A DNA stretch of 64,000 nt from Dactylosporangium sp040689395 (GCF_040689395.1 NZ_JBFAZX010000003.1:372001-436000); one strand, 5' to 3'; numbered from the stretch's first letter, positions 17,726-26,975 are shown. Translations and numbers: made by a program. The notes: generated by a model not told the origin, from the sequence alone.

Positions 17726-17741
17726 CTGAAGCAATCCTGAG
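17726..17741 (-). promoter_or_regulatory. 11-bp direct repeat (CTCAG-N6-TTCAG toward the regulator gene)
   Basis: On the plus strand CTGAA (17726-17730) and CTGAG (17737-17741) repeat at an 11-bp step, the usual spacing for OmpR/PhoB dimers. Read toward the response regulator gene the motif is CTCAG-N6-TTCAG. Confidence 0.6.
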
Positions 17742-17754
17742 GATGACGTGGGCC

Positions 17755-17770
17755 TTCAGCCCGCTTTCAG
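17755..17770 (+). promoter_or_regulatory. 11-bp direct repeat TTCAG-N6-TTCAG before PAP2 operon
   Basis: TTCAG at 17755-17759 and again at 17766-17770, 11 bp apart and about 25 bases before the PAP2 start. It has the same motif, step and orientation relative to its gene as the sites at 17726 and 23539. Confidence 0.6.
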
Positions 17771-17792
17771 GTGTACCGGGTCACCATGGTGT

Positions 17793-18488
17793 GTGCCATC
17801 GCCCGATCGCTCCCACCGCGCCGCCGCCCTCGTGCCCGGCCTCGCGGCGCTCGCGCTCGCCGTGCTCAGCGTCCTGGTCGCAGCCCGGGCGTCCGTGCTC
17901 CTGAGCGCCGACGCGGCGGTGAGCGCGGCCGCTCGCCGGTTCACCGCCGGACACGGATGGTGGCATTCGGCCATGGCGGCGGTCACGCACAGTGCCGACC
18001 CCGTCGCACTGTACTGCGTGCTCGTCGCCGTCCTCGCCGCGTGCCTGCTGGGCCGCCGGTGGTGGCCGGCGCTGTTCGTGGCCTCCGTCGCCGCGTCCGG
18101 CACCGGCGCGCGGCTGGTGTTGCTGCACCTCATCGCCCGGCCCCGCCCCGAGCACCGGCTCATCGGCGCGTCCGGCTTCTCGTTCCCGTCCGGGCACACC
18201 ACCTCGTCCGCGCTCGCCGCCGGCGTCGTGATCGTGCTCGGCCTGGCCGTGCTGCGGCCCCGGTGGGCGCGGCGGGCCCTCGTCGCCGTCGCCCTGGCCT
18301 GGGCGGTGCTGGTCGGGGTGAGCCGGGTCGCGCTGGTGGCGCACTGGCCCACCGACGTGCTCGGCGGCTGGCTGCTGGCCACGACCGTGATCACGGCCCT
18401 CGCGTTCGCACTCCACAGGAAGGTCGACCCTCATGCATCGGCGGACTCTGCTCATCGCGGCGGGAGCCGCGGCGCTCGGCGGCTGTGA
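17793..18488 (+). CDS. PAP2-family membrane phosphatase
   Basis: A ~231-residue protein with six hydrophobic segments and the lipid phosphatase signature: ARPRPEHRL, then FSFPSGHTTSSALAA, then SRVALVAHWPTDVLGG. The His of SGH and of AHWPTD are the catalytic pair. The family removes phosphate from undecaprenyl or other lipid phosphates at the outer face of the membrane. The frame is open from 17748, but the response-regulator site lies at 17755-17770, so GTG 17793 is the better start. It overlaps the deacetylase-like gene by 56 bases. Confidence 0.88.
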   Translation: MPSPDRSHRAAALVPGLAALALAVLSVLVAARASVLLSADAAVSAAARRFTAGHGWWHSAMAAVTHSADPVALYCVLVAVLAACLLGRRWWPALFVASVAASGTGARLVLLHLIARPRPEHRLIGASGFSFPSGHTTSSALAAGVVIVLGLAVLRPRWARRALVAVALAWAVLVGVSRVALVAHWPTDVLGGWLLATTVITALAFALHRKVDPHASADSAHRGGSRGARRL

Positions 18489-19203
18489 CGCCCCGACGCC
18501 GTCCCCGGGCGCCACCACCCCGCGGCCCGCAGGGACCGGGTCCCCGTCAGGACCCCGGCCCGGGTCCCCGTCCGCGACCCCGGCGAGCCCCGCACCGAGG
18601 GCGCTGCCGGCGGAGGTGGACAGCGGGCCGCGGGAGGTACCCGCCGTCGCCCTCACGTTCCACGGGCAGGGCGAGCCGGGCGTGGTCGGCGGCCTGCTCG
18701 ACGCCCTCGCCGCCGAGCGCGTCCACGTCACCGTGCTGGCCGTCGGCGTGTGGCTGCGCCAGCAGCCCGCCCTCGCCCGGCGCGTGCTGGATGACGGCCA
18801 CGAGCTGGGCAACCACACCCTCAACCACGCCGCCATCGCGAACATGTCCGAGGCGCAGGCCTACACCGAGATCGACGGCTGCGCCACCGCGCTGCGCGAC
18901 GTGAGCGGCTCGATCGGGCGCTGGTTCCGCCCGTCGCAGACCCAGCGCAGCACCGCGCGGATCCGGGCGCAGGCGGCCCGGGCCGGCTACCCCACCTGTC
19001 TGTCATACGACATCGACTCGCTGGACTTCACGGATCCCGGCGCCGACGCCGTGGTTCGCACTACGCTGCAGGGCGTGCGAAACGGCTCGATCGTCAGCCT
19101 CCACTTCGGCCACCCGGGCACCGTCGCCGCGATCCCGAAGCTCCTCGCCGGCCTGCGCGAGCGCGGCCTGCGCCCGGTGACCGCCTCGGAGCTGTTCGCG
19201 TGA
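18433..19203 (+). CDS. polysaccharide deacetylase-like lipoprotein with altered motif 1
   Basis: A 256-residue NodB-fold protein. A twin-basic N-terminus and a lipobox ending LGGC (Cys about 17) indicate a lipoprotein, followed by a Pro/Ser/Gly-rich linker. Motif 2 is present (GNHTLNHA, two metal-binding His), then RWFRPSQTQ and LSYDIDSLDF. The usual motif 1 TFDDGP is replaced by LTFHGQGEPG, so the catalytic base and metal-binding Asp pair is missing. It may be a non-catalytic binder or use different chemistry. AGGAAGG lies about 9 bases before the ATG. Confidence 0.85.
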   Translation: MHRRTLLIAAGAAALGGCDAPTPSPGATTPRPAGTGSPSGPRPGSPSATPASPAPRALPAEVDSGPREVPAVALTFHGQGEPGVVGGLLDALAAERVHVTVLAVGVWLRQQPALARRVLDDGHELGNHTLNHAAIANMSEAQAYTEIDGCATALRDVSGSIGRWFRPSQTQRSTARIRAQAARAGYPTCLSYDIDSLDFTDPGADAVVRTTLQGVRNGSIVSLHFGHPGTVAAIPKLLAGLRERGLRPVTASELFA

Positions 19204-20447
19204 CCGCCCGGATCCGGGCGCTGAGCGCGCTCGCCGGCGTCGTCGTGCTGCTCGCCGCCGGCTGCTCCGCCCCGTCCGCCGAGAGCGCCCACTCCGGGCA
19301 GCACCCGGCCGGCCCCGGCGACGACAACGCGCCGGCCCTCATGTCTGACATGCCGGGCATGGGCGGCAGCGGGAGCCCGGCCGGGCCGTCGGGCAGCGCC
19401 GGCACCAGCCCCGGCCCCGGGCTGCCGGGCATGCCGCCGCCGCTGGACCCGCACGACGTCTACGCCGCGGACCGGCCGGACGCCTTCTCCCCGGTCGTGA
19501 AGGGCGACCCGGTCCGGGTGTACGTGCCGAACCTCGGCAGCGACAGCGTGTCGGTCATCGACCCGGCCACGTTCAAGGTCATCCAGACCGTGCGTGTCGG
19601 CGGCGGCCCGCAGCACGTGGTGCCGTCGTGGGACCTGCGCACCCTGTGGGTGAACGACAACACCGGCAACGCGCTCGTCCCGATCGACCCGGCGACGGGC
19701 ACGTTCGGCAAGCCGATCGCGGTCGACGACCCGTACAACCTCTATTTCACGCCCGACGGCCGGTACGCGATGGTGATGTCCGAGGCACGACACAAGATCG
19801 TCTTCCGGGACCCGCACACGATGGCGATCGTGCGCGAGCTCACCGTCGGCTGCTCCGGGGTCAACCACGCCGACTTCTCGCCCGACGGCCGATACTTCAT
19901 CGCCACCTGTGAGTTCTCCGGCGACCTGATCAAGGTCGACGTGCAGCGGCAGGAGGTCATCGGCCAGCTGCACCTCAGCGGCCAGCAGCCGATGCCGCAG
20001 GACATCAAGATCTCGCCGGACGGCGGCACGTGGTACGTCGCCGACATGCACACCTCCGGGGTCTGGGAGCTCGACGGCGACCAGTTCAAGGTGCGCACGT
20101 TCCTGCCCACCGGCGCCGGCGCGCACGGGCTCTACGTCAGCCGCGACTCGAAGTACCTCTACATCGCCAACCGCGGCGAGGGCTCGGTGTCGCTGCTGGA
20201 GTTCGCGACCGGCAAGCTCGTCGCCAAATGGCGCATCCCCGGCGGCGGCAGCCCCGACATGGGCGGCGTGTCGGCCGACGGCACGGTGCTGTGGCTGTCC
20301 GGCCGCTACAACGGCGAGGTGTACGCGCTGTCGACCGCCGACGGCCACCTGCTGGCCCGGATCAAGGTCGGCACCCAGCCGCACGGCCTGTGCTTCTGGC
20401 CCCAGCCGGGCCGCTACTCACTCGGCCACACCGGCATCCTGCGGTAA
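19200..20447 (+). CDS. YVTN-type beta-propeller lipoprotein
   Basis: A 415-residue secreted lipoprotein. The signal peptide ends in a lipobox VLLAAGCS. A low-complexity stretch rich in Pro, Gly, Ser and Met (SDMPGMGGSG, LPGMPPPLD) follows. From about residue 100 there are seven YncE/YVTN-like blades, for example VYVPNLGSDSVSVIDPATFKV, LYFTPDGRYAMV and LYIANRGEGSVSLL. Such propellers bind proteins or ligands at the cell surface. GTG overlaps the previous stop (GTGA). Its last 34 bases overlap the convergent PIG-L gene. Confidence 0.88.
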   Translation: MTARIRALSALAGVVVLLAAGCSAPSAESAHSGQHPAGPGDDNAPALMSDMPGMGGSGSPAGPSGSAGTSPGPGLPGMPPPLDPHDVYAADRPDAFSPVVKGDPVRVYVPNLGSDSVSVIDPATFKVIQTVRVGGGPQHVVPSWDLRTLWVNDNTGNALVPIDPATGTFGKPIAVDDPYNLYFTPDGRYAMVMSEARHKIVFRDPHTMAIVRELTVGCSGVNHADFSPDGRYFIATCEFSGDLIKVDVQRQEVIGQLHLSGQQPMPQDIKISPDGGTWYVADMHTSGVWELDGDQFKVRTFLPTGAGAHGLYVSRDSKYLYIANRGEGSVSLLEFATGKLVAKWRIPGGGSPDMGGVSADGTVLWLSGRYNGEVYALSTADGHLLARIKVGTQPHGLCFWPQPGRYSLGHTGILR

Positions 20448-21247
20448 CGCAATCGTTCGAAGACGTCTCCGGACGCCCGGTCTCCGGCCGGGCGTCCGGC
20501 CTCGACGAACCACTCGCGCCCGGCCACGGCCCGGAACAGCGGCCCCGGCAGCCGCGACAGCAGCGCCAGGGTGCGCACGCCGCCGCCCCCCTCGCCCTGG
20601 CTGGCGTGGGCGCGCATCGCGGCGCGTTTCTGGCGGTGGTACCCCCTGACGTCCACCACGTGCGTGATCTCCCGCCGCTCGCTGAACGCCGTCGCGGCGC
20701 CGCCGAGCGGCAGCGACGGCAGCAGCCGCCCGGCCAGGCGCAGCATCGCGAGCACCGGCCGCAGCGCCGAGCGGTCGACGGTGGCCTGCAGCAGCACCGG
20801 CGTTCCGGCGAGGTGCGCGGCGGCCGCGGCGACGCGGTGCACCTGCACGTGGTCGGGGTGCCCGTACCCGCCGCGCGGGTCGTACCCGGTCACGACGTCG
20901 GCGCGCTCCTCGCGCATGATCGCGGCCAGCCTTGCGGCGGCCTCCTCGACCGGCACGTCGGCGAAGCGTCGTGCCCGCGTTGCCGCCTGGGCATCGAGAC
21001 CGGAGTCGGCGTAGCCGAGCGTCTCCACGCGGGCGCATCCGAGCGCGGCCGCGGCCGCGAGCAGCTCCCGGCGCCGTCGCTCGGCGAGCGCCGAGCCGGT
21101 GGCCCCGGCGGAGAGTCCGGCCTCCCCGAGCGTGGCGGTGACCAGCACGACCCGGTGCCCCTCCGCGGCCGCCCGGGCGAGGGTCCCGCCGGTCAGCAGC
21201 GTCTCGTCGTCGGGGTGCGCGTGGAAGGCGACAAGCGTGAAGGTCAT
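20414..21247 (-). CDS. PIG-L family N-acetylglucosaminyl deacetylase
   Basis: A 277-residue zinc hydrolase with the family motifs: AFHAHPDDE at 7-15 (zinc ligands His and Asp-Asp) and GGYGHPDHVQVHR (third ligand and base) near residue 135. Relatives remove the acetyl group from GlcNAc-containing small molecules or lipids, for example in mycothiol-like or phosphatidylinositol glycan synthesis. The gene is the last of a three-gene operon with a glycosyltransferase and a UPF0104 membrane protein, so a cell-envelope glycoconjugate is the likely substrate. ATG overlaps the upstream stop. Confidence 0.93.
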   Translation of the reverse strand: MTFTLVAFHAHPDDETLLTGGTLARAAAEGHRVVLVTATLGEAGLSAGATGSALAERRRRELLAAAAALGCARVETLGYADSGLDAQAATRARRFADVPVEEAAARLAAIMREERADVVTGYDPRGGYGHPDHVQVHRVAAAAAHLAGTPVLLQATVDRSALRPVLAMLRLAGRLLPSLPLGGAATAFSERREITHVVDVRGYHRQKRAAMRAHASQGEGGGGVRTLALLSRLPGPLFRAVAGREWFVEAGRPAGDRASGDVFERLRYRRMPVWPSE

Positions 21248-22404
21248 GCGCCCTCGCTGAGTGGGGCGCGGCGGCCCAGGAACGCGGCGGCCCGCGCGTA
21301 GAGCGTGTCGGCGGCGTCGAGCACGGTGTCCCAGCGTACGACCGGGGCCACCGCCCGGTTGTGCCGGGCCACGGCCGCCGCCCGCCCCGGCTCGTCCAGC
21401 AGTCCGCCGAGCGTCGTGCGCAGCTCCTCGTCGGACTGGACCAGCCACCCCTCGACGCCGTGGCGGATGAAGTCCGCGACCCCGCTGCCGGCCCGCGCCA
21501 CCACCGGGAGCCCGGCGCTGCGCGCCTCCAGCGCCGCGATGCCGAACGACTCCCGCGGCGCGGGCGCGACGTACACGTCGGCGGAGGCCAGCAGCGCCCG
21601 GATCGCGGTGCGCTCCAGCGCCCCGGTGAGGTGGATGTCCGCCCCGGCGCCCGCGGCGGCGATCTCGCGGCGCAGGCCGGGCAGCAGCGGGCCGTCGCCG
21701 ACGAGCACCGCCCGGAACCGGCCCGGGTGCGACTCGCGCAGCGCGAACAGGGTGCGTAGCAGCGCCTTGGGCCGCTTGCGCCGCACCATGCGCATCACGC
21801 TGATCAGCGTCGGCACGCCGGCCCTGGCGGCCGGCCCGGTGGCTGGTCCGCGCGCGGGCAGCAGCCAGGCGGCCGGGTCGATGCCGTTGGGCAGCACGGC
21901 GACCGGCGTGCCGTCGAGGGCGTCGCGGACCGCGGACGCGGCGGCGCTGCTGACCGCGGCCCACTGCACGGGCCAGGCGGCGGCGTTCTGCCAGCGGGCG
22001 AAGCGGTGTACCAGCGGCGCGATGTCGTGCCACATCGAGTGCACCGAGACAACCGTGGGCGGGCCGCCGGCCGCCGCGAGCCGGGCCGCCGTCCACGCCA
22101 GCGGCGAGAACGCGGAGACGTGGGCGTGCACGGCCTCGACGTCGTGCGCCCGCAGCACCTCGCCGAGTGCGCGGACGCCGAACGTCCGATACGGCCCGGC
22201 GCCGAGGCCCGCGGTGTCCCGCCCGACCCGAAGCACCGGCACGTTGCCCAGGGCGGCGGGCCGGCTCGAGGCGGTCGGTGCGGTGGTGGTGAGCACGAAC
22301 GTCTCGTGGCCGATGGTGTACTGCCGGGAGGCCAGGTCGTGGACCTGCAGCTCGACGCCGCCGAGCCGGGGCAGGTACACGTCGGTGACATGGGCGATAC
22401 GCAT
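21244..22404 (-). CDS. GT4-family glycosyltransferase
   Basis: A 386-residue GT-B enzyme. The N-terminal half begins MRIAHVTDVYLPRLGGVELQV with the GG loop seen in acceptor-binding domains. The C-terminal half has VLVGDGPLLPGLR, then APRESFGIAALEARSAGLPVVA, the E-x7-E type nucleotide-sugar site of GT4. Donor and acceptor are not evident. It sits between the UPF0104 and PIG-L genes, with 28 bases to the former and an ATGA overlap with the latter. The three probably build or export one glycolipid. Confidence 0.93.
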   Translation of the reverse strand: MRIAHVTDVYLPRLGGVELQVHDLASRQYTIGHETFVLTTTAPTASSRPAALGNVPVLRVGRDTAGLGAGPYRTFGVRALGEVLRAHDVEAVHAHVSAFSPLAWTAARLAAAGGPPTVVSVHSMWHDIAPLVHRFARWQNAAAWPVQWAAVSSAAASAVRDALDGTPVAVLPNGIDPAAWLLPARGPATGPAARAGVPTLISVMRMVRRKRPKALLRTLFALRESHPGRFRAVLVGDGPLLPGLRREIAAAGAGADIHLTGALERTAIRALLASADVYVAPAPRESFGIAALEARSAGLPVVARAGSGVADFIRHGVEGWLVQSDEELRTTLGGLLDEPGRAAAVARHNRAVAPVVRWDTVLDAADTLYARAAAFLGRRAPLSEGA

Positions 22405-22432
22405 GGACGAGGCTCTCCAGAGGTGGACGGGC

Positions 22433-23482
22433 TCACGTGGCGAAGCGCCGGCCGAGCAGCCATAACGCCGTGGCCAGGCCGCCGATGGGGATCTCGGCGA
22501 CGAAGACGAACGCGCGGTAGAGCAGGACGCCGGCCATCGCCTCGGTGGGGTCCGCGCCGAGGGCGATGAGGATCGCGATGGTGCCCGCCTCGACCACGCC
22601 GGCGCCGCCCGGCGTGATCGCCGCGAGGGTCAGCACGCGCTCGGCGACGAGGCCGGCGAGCACCACCGGCACCGGCAGGTGTACGCCGATCGCGACCAGG
22701 CAGAGCCAGAGCAGCGCGCCTTGCAGCAGCCAGTACCCGGCCATGCCCCAGCTGAGCTCCGCCCACCGCCGCCGCACGAGCCGGTCGGTGCCGTCCAGCA
22801 GCGCGGCCGTCGCCGCCGTCCAGCCCGGCTCCGCCGTCGTGGCGCGTCTGCGCGGCCGCCGGGCCCACACCCGCTCGGCCAGCGTGACCAGGCGCAGCAG
22901 CGGCGCGGCCCGGCCCAGGAGGGCGGCGACGACGAGCATCCCGGCGGCGGCGCTGGCGGCCGCGCACCCCAGCCACAGCAGCCCGTGCCCGACCGGGCCC
23001 GCGTCGGCGAGCAGCAGCACGGCGACCGCGACCAGCGGCATCATGAGCTTCGCCACGAGGTCCCAGGCCTTCGAGACCACCACGAACCTGGCGAACTCCA
23101 GGCCGGTGTGCCCCCAGCCGCGGACCATGCCGAGGTTGAGCGCCGTGCCTGCCACGCCGCCGAGCGGCAGCACGTTGGCCACGGCGCTGCCGGACAGGTT
23201 CAGCGTCAGCGCCCGGCGGTGGCTGAGCCCGGGCAGCGACGCGGTGAGCACGCTCGTGTGCACCCACAGCCCGAGCAGCCACACCACGCCCAGCCCCAGC
23301 GGCCAGCGCCAGCCCAGGTGCGTGATCAGGTGCCATGCCTGCGACCACGAGGCGCCGACGGCCGACAGGTGCATCGCCGACCACACCACGATCGCGACGC
23401 CCACCAGCAGCAGCGCCGCCCGGCGCCCGCGGCCCGGCGCGGCATCGCGCGGCGCGTCCTCTAAGCTCCCCGTCCGGCCCAT
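22433..23482 (-). CDS. UPF0104/lysylphosphatidylglycerol synthase-type membrane protein
   Basis: A 349-residue integral membrane protein with about eight segments. It shows the UPF0104 (LPG synthase transmembrane domain) pattern: AVANVLPLGGVAGTALNLGM and, near the end, TLAAITPGGAGVVEAGTIAIL. The soluble aminoacyl-transferase domain of MprF is absent, so it is not a lysyl-PG synthase; the family is thought to flip or shield lipids. GGGGGAGG precedes ATG 23482 by about 8 bases. A TTCAG-N6-TTCAG repeat lies 57 bases upstream. Confidence 0.88.
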   Translation of the reverse strand: MGRTGSLEDAPRDAAPGRGRRAALLLVGVAIVVWSAMHLSAVGASWSQAWHLITHLGWRWPLGLGVVWLLGLWVHTSVLTASLPGLSHRRALTLNLSGSAVANVLPLGGVAGTALNLGMVRGWGHTGLEFARFVVVSKAWDLVAKLMMPLVAVAVLLLADAGPVGHGLLWLGCAAASAAAGMLVVAALLGRAAPLLRLVTLAERVWARRPRRRATTAEPGWTAATAALLDGTDRLVRRRWAELSWGMAGYWLLQGALLWLCLVAIGVHLPVPVVLAGLVAERVLTLAAITPGGAGVVEAGTIAILIALGADPTEAMAGVLLYRAFVFVAEIPIGGLATALWLLGRRFAT

Positions 23483-23538
23483 GTGGTCCTCCCCCGTGCG
23501 CCACCGGTTGTCGAGTCGCTCAAGGTCGCAGACGGCTG

Positions 23539-23554
23539 CTGAAAGAACGCTGAA
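23539..23554 (-). promoter_or_regulatory. 11-bp direct repeat before UPF0104-GT4-PIG-L operon
   Basis: CTGAA at 23539-23543 and 23550-23554 on the plus strand, so TTCAG-N6-TTCAG when read toward the operon at 23482. Motif, step and orientation match the two sites around 17.7 kb beside the orphan response regulator. Confidence 0.6.
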
Positions 23555-23753
23555 TGACTTCGGTGACCGATTGCGACGCCGGTCATGGCGTACACAACGG
23601 AAATCCGGACCCGCCGCAGCCGTTTCTGATCGGAGCCACGGCGGGGTGCGAGCCATTTGACAAGTATTGACAGATCTCGTGATTCGCGAGAACCTTCACG
23701 AGCGTCGATTTCGGCGGTCGGCGGCCACTCACCGGTTGACCGAACGGAGCGAC

Positions 23754-26700
23754 GTGAGAAGGCTGCTGTGCAACGCCCTGGCCGCCGTGGTTGCGGCCAC
23801 CGTGACCGTCCTCGCCGCCGGGGCACCCGCCCGGGCCGCCGTGCCCACCGACCTGACGACCCTCGTCAACCCGATGATCGGGACGCAGAAGGAGGGCAAC
23901 ACCTTCCCCGGCGCGGCCCTGCCGTTCGGGATGGTGCAGGTCAGCCCCGACACCGGCTGGGCCACCGGCTACAACTACGACCAGACAAAGATCTGGGGCT
24001 TCTCGCAGACGCACCTGTCCGGCGTCGGCTGCCCGGTCGCCGGCGAGGTGCCGCTCATGCCGACGGTCGGCGCGGTCGCCTCCAGCGACCCCAACGCCTA
24101 CGGGCAGGCGCTCAACCATGCCCAGGAGCAGGCCGCCCCGGGCTACTACCGCGTCGGGCTCCCCAGCGGCGTCACCACCGAGCTCACCGCGACGCTGCGC
24201 ACCGGCTGGCAGCGGTACACCTTCCCGGCCGGCACCCAGTCCAACGTGCTGTTCAACACCGCCCAGGCGCGCGGCCAGGCGACCGGCGCGAGCAGCTCCT
24301 CGGTGTCGATCGTGGGCAGCGACACGGTCGAGGGGTCGGTGACCACGACCGGCTTCTGCGCCCCGTCGCCGGCGCACACGGTGTACTTCACCGCGCAGTT
24401 CAGCCGCCCGTTCGCCGCGTTCGGCACGTGGTCCGGCTCGACGTTCAGCGCGGGGTCACGCTCTTCCAGCGGCAGCGGTGCCAAGGGCGGCTGGGTGCGC
24501 TTCGACACGAGCGCCGACCGGGCGGTGACGGTGAAGGTCGGGCTGTCCTACACCGGCCCGGCGGGGGCGCGGGCCAACCTGGCCGCGGAGACGTCGTCCG
24601 CGGGGTTCGACTTCGACACGGTACGGCAGGCCGCCCGCGACACCTGGAACGCCAAGCTGCACAAGATCGAGGTGGACGGCGGCACCACGGACCGGCAGGT
24701 CGCCTTCTATACGTCGCTGTACCACGCGCTGCTGCACCCCAACCTCGCCGGCGACGTGGACGGCACCTACCGCGGCTTCGACAACGCCATCCACACCGCC
24801 GCGGGGTACACGCCCTACCAGACCTTCTCGCTGTGGGACACCTACCGCGCGCAGAACCAGCTCGTCGCAATGCTGGAGCCACAGGTGGCCCGCGACTCCG
24901 CGCTGTCGCTGCTGTCCGTCGACCGGGAGCTGGGCTGGCTGCCCCGCTGGGCGCTGGCCAACACCGAGACCAACACAATGACCGGCGACCCGGTCACGCC
25001 CTTCCTGGTCGACCTCTGGGCCCGCGGCCTGCTGTCCGGCTACGAGGAGCAGTTCTACGCCGCGCTGCGCAAGAACGCGCTGGGCACCCCGCCCGCCTCG
25101 ACCGGGCTCAACGGTCGCAACGGCAACCCGTACTACGCCGCGCTCGGGTACATCCCGACCGGCGTGGTGTGCAACCCGACGGCGTTGTTCGACCACGACT
25201 GCCAGTACCCGAGCTCGGCGACCCTGGAGTACGCGGCCGCCGACTCCGCCCTCGCCATCATGGCCCGGGCGCTCGGGCACACCGCCGACGCCGACCTGCT
25301 CGCCGCGCGCGGGCAGAACTACCGCAACCTGTTCGACCCGTCGATCGGGTTCTTCCGGCCGCGTAACGCGAATGGGGTCTTCGCCACGCCGTACTCGCCC
25401 ACCGACGGCGCGCACACGTTCCACGAGGCCGGCGCGTACCAGTACCAGTGGCTCGTGCCGCAGGACCCCGACGGCCTCGTGGCGCTGCTCGGCGGCAGGG
25501 CGGCCGCGAACACCCGCCTCGACCAGTTCTTCGCCTACGGCGACCTGCTCGCCGACCCGTCGGGCACGGCGCGCAACAAGTGGGTCAACGGCGCCTACGA
25601 CTACTACAGCTTCACCACGTACAACCCGAACAACGAGCCGGACCTGCTCGCGCCCTACACCTACCTGTGGACCGGCCAGCCCTACAAGACCGCGACGGTA
25701 CTGCGGGCCGCCTTCACGCTCTTCGCCAACGGCCCCAACGGCGTCACCGGCAACGACGACCTCGGCACCATGTCGGCCTGGTACGTGTTCGCGTCGCTGG
25801 GCCTGTATCCGCTCATGAACGGCGCGAACTTCTACGGCGTGAGCACGCCCCAGTTCCCCACGGCGCGGCTCACCGTCGGATCGTTCGGGTCCCAGCAGGG
25901 CGGTACCGTCACGATCTCCGCCCCCGGCGTCACCGACGCGAACCGCTACATCGCCACCGCGGCCCTCGGCGGCACCGCCTTCACCCGCACCTGGCTCTCG
26001 CAGGCCGACCTCGCCCACGGCGCCACGATCGCCTACACCGTGGCCGGCGCCCCCGGAACCTGGGGCACGGCGACCGCCGACGCCCCGCCGTCGTCGAACC
26101 ACACCACCCCACCAGCCCCGCAGCCGAACCTGGCCCAGGGCCGCGCCGCGACCGGATCGGCCGCCTGCGCCGCCACGGAGGGGCCGGACAAGGCCGTCAA
26201 CGGCAGCGTCACCGGCGGGAACACCGACAAGTTCTGCTCCCTGGCCGGGCCGGCCTGGCTGCAGGTCGACCTCGGCTCGCCGCAGTCGCTGACCCGGCTG
26301 GTCGTCAAGCACGCCGGCGCCGGCGGTGAGCAGGCGGTGTTCAACACCAGGGCGTTCACCATCCAGCTGTCCACCGACGGCAGCACCTGGCAGACCCCGG
26401 TCACGGTCGCGAACAACGCCGACCCGGTGACCACGCACGAGATCCCGGCCACGACCGCGCGCTACGTCCGGCTCAACATCACCGCGCCGACCCAGAACAC
26501 CGACACCGCCACCCGGATCTACGAGCTGGAGGCGTACGGAGGCGGCACCGCGCCGGCCAACCTGGCGCTGAACCGCCCCGCCACCGGCACCACCGCGTGC
26601 GCGGCCACCGAGGGCCCGGAGAAGGCGGTCAACGGCAGCGTCACCGGCGGGAACGCGGACAAGTTCTGCTCCACGGTCGCCGGTGCCTGGCTGCGGGTGG

Positions 26701-26975
26701 ACCTCGGCGCGACCCGCACGATCGGCCGCTTCGAGGTCGCGCACGCCCAGGCCGGCGGCGAGCCGGCCACGTACAACACGAAGGCGTTCACGATCGAGGT
26801 CTCCGCCGACGGCAACACCTGGACGAAGGTCGTCGACGTCACCGGCAACACGGCGGCGAACACCACGCACCCGGTCAGCGGCGTCTCCGGCCGGTACGTC
26901 AGACTCAACGTCGTCACGCCGACGCAGACCACCGACGCGGCGGCCCGCATCTACGAGCTGCGCGTGTTCGGGTGA
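23754..26975 (+). CDS. secreted GH92 alpha-mannosidase with two C-terminal F5/8C domains
   Basis: A 1073-residue exoenzyme. Residues 1-~29 are a signal peptide ending in APARAA. The GH92 body starts LVNPMIGTQKEGNTFPGAALPFGMVQ. The general acid is expected at E558 (HEAGAYQYQW) and the base pair at D668-D669 (GNDDLGTMSAWYVF). GH92 enzymes are calcium-dependent exo-mannosidases acting on alpha-mannans or N-glycans. Two tandem discoidin-like domains follow (~790-928 and ~935-1073), each with the TEGPxKAVNGSVTGGN core, probably binding sugar. GTG 23754 is chosen because GGAG precedes it and the signal peptide follows directly. Confidence 0.93.
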   Translation: MRRLLCNALAAVVAATVTVLAAGAPARAAVPTDLTTLVNPMIGTQKEGNTFPGAALPFGMVQVSPDTGWATGYNYDQTKIWGFSQTHLSGVGCPVAGEVPLMPTVGAVASSDPNAYGQALNHAQEQAAPGYYRVGLPSGVTTELTATLRTGWQRYTFPAGTQSNVLFNTAQARGQATGASSSSVSIVGSDTVEGSVTTTGFCAPSPAHTVYFTAQFSRPFAAFGTWSGSTFSAGSRSSSGSGAKGGWVRFDTSADRAVTVKVGLSYTGPAGARANLAAETSSAGFDFDTVRQAARDTWNAKLHKIEVDGGTTDRQVAFYTSLYHALLHPNLAGDVDGTYRGFDNAIHTAAGYTPYQTFSLWDTYRAQNQLVAMLEPQVARDSALSLLSVDRELGWLPRWALANTETNTMTGDPVTPFLVDLWARGLLSGYEEQFYAALRKNALGTPPASTGLNGRNGNPYYAALGYIPTGVVCNPTALFDHDCQYPSSATLEYAAADSALAIMARALGHTADADLLAARGQNYRNLFDPSIGFFRPRNANGVFATPYSPTDGAHTFHEAGAYQYQWLVPQDPDGLVALLGGRAAANTRLDQFFAYGDLLADPSGTARNKWVNGAYDYYSFTTYNPNNEPDLLAPYTYLWTGQPYKTATVLRAAFTLFANGPNGVTGNDDLGTMSAWYVFASLGLYPLMNGANFYGVSTPQFPTARLTVGSFGSQQGGTVTISAPGVTDANRYIATAALGGTAFTRTWLSQADLAHGATIAYTVAGAPGTWGTATADAPPSSNHTTPPAPQPNLAQGRAATGSAACAATEGPDKAVNGSVTGGNTDKFCSLAGPAWLQVDLGSPQSLTRLVVKHAGAGGEQAVFNTRAFTIQLSTDGSTWQTPVTVANNADPVTTHEIPATTARYVRLNITAPTQNTDTATRIYELEAYGGGTAPANLALNRPATGTTACAATEGPEKAVNGSVTGGNADKFCSTVAGAWLRVDLGATRTIGRFEVAHAQAGGEPATYNTKAFTIEVSADGNTWTKVVDVTGNTAANTTHPVSGVSGRYVRLNVVTPTQTTDAAARIYELRVFG

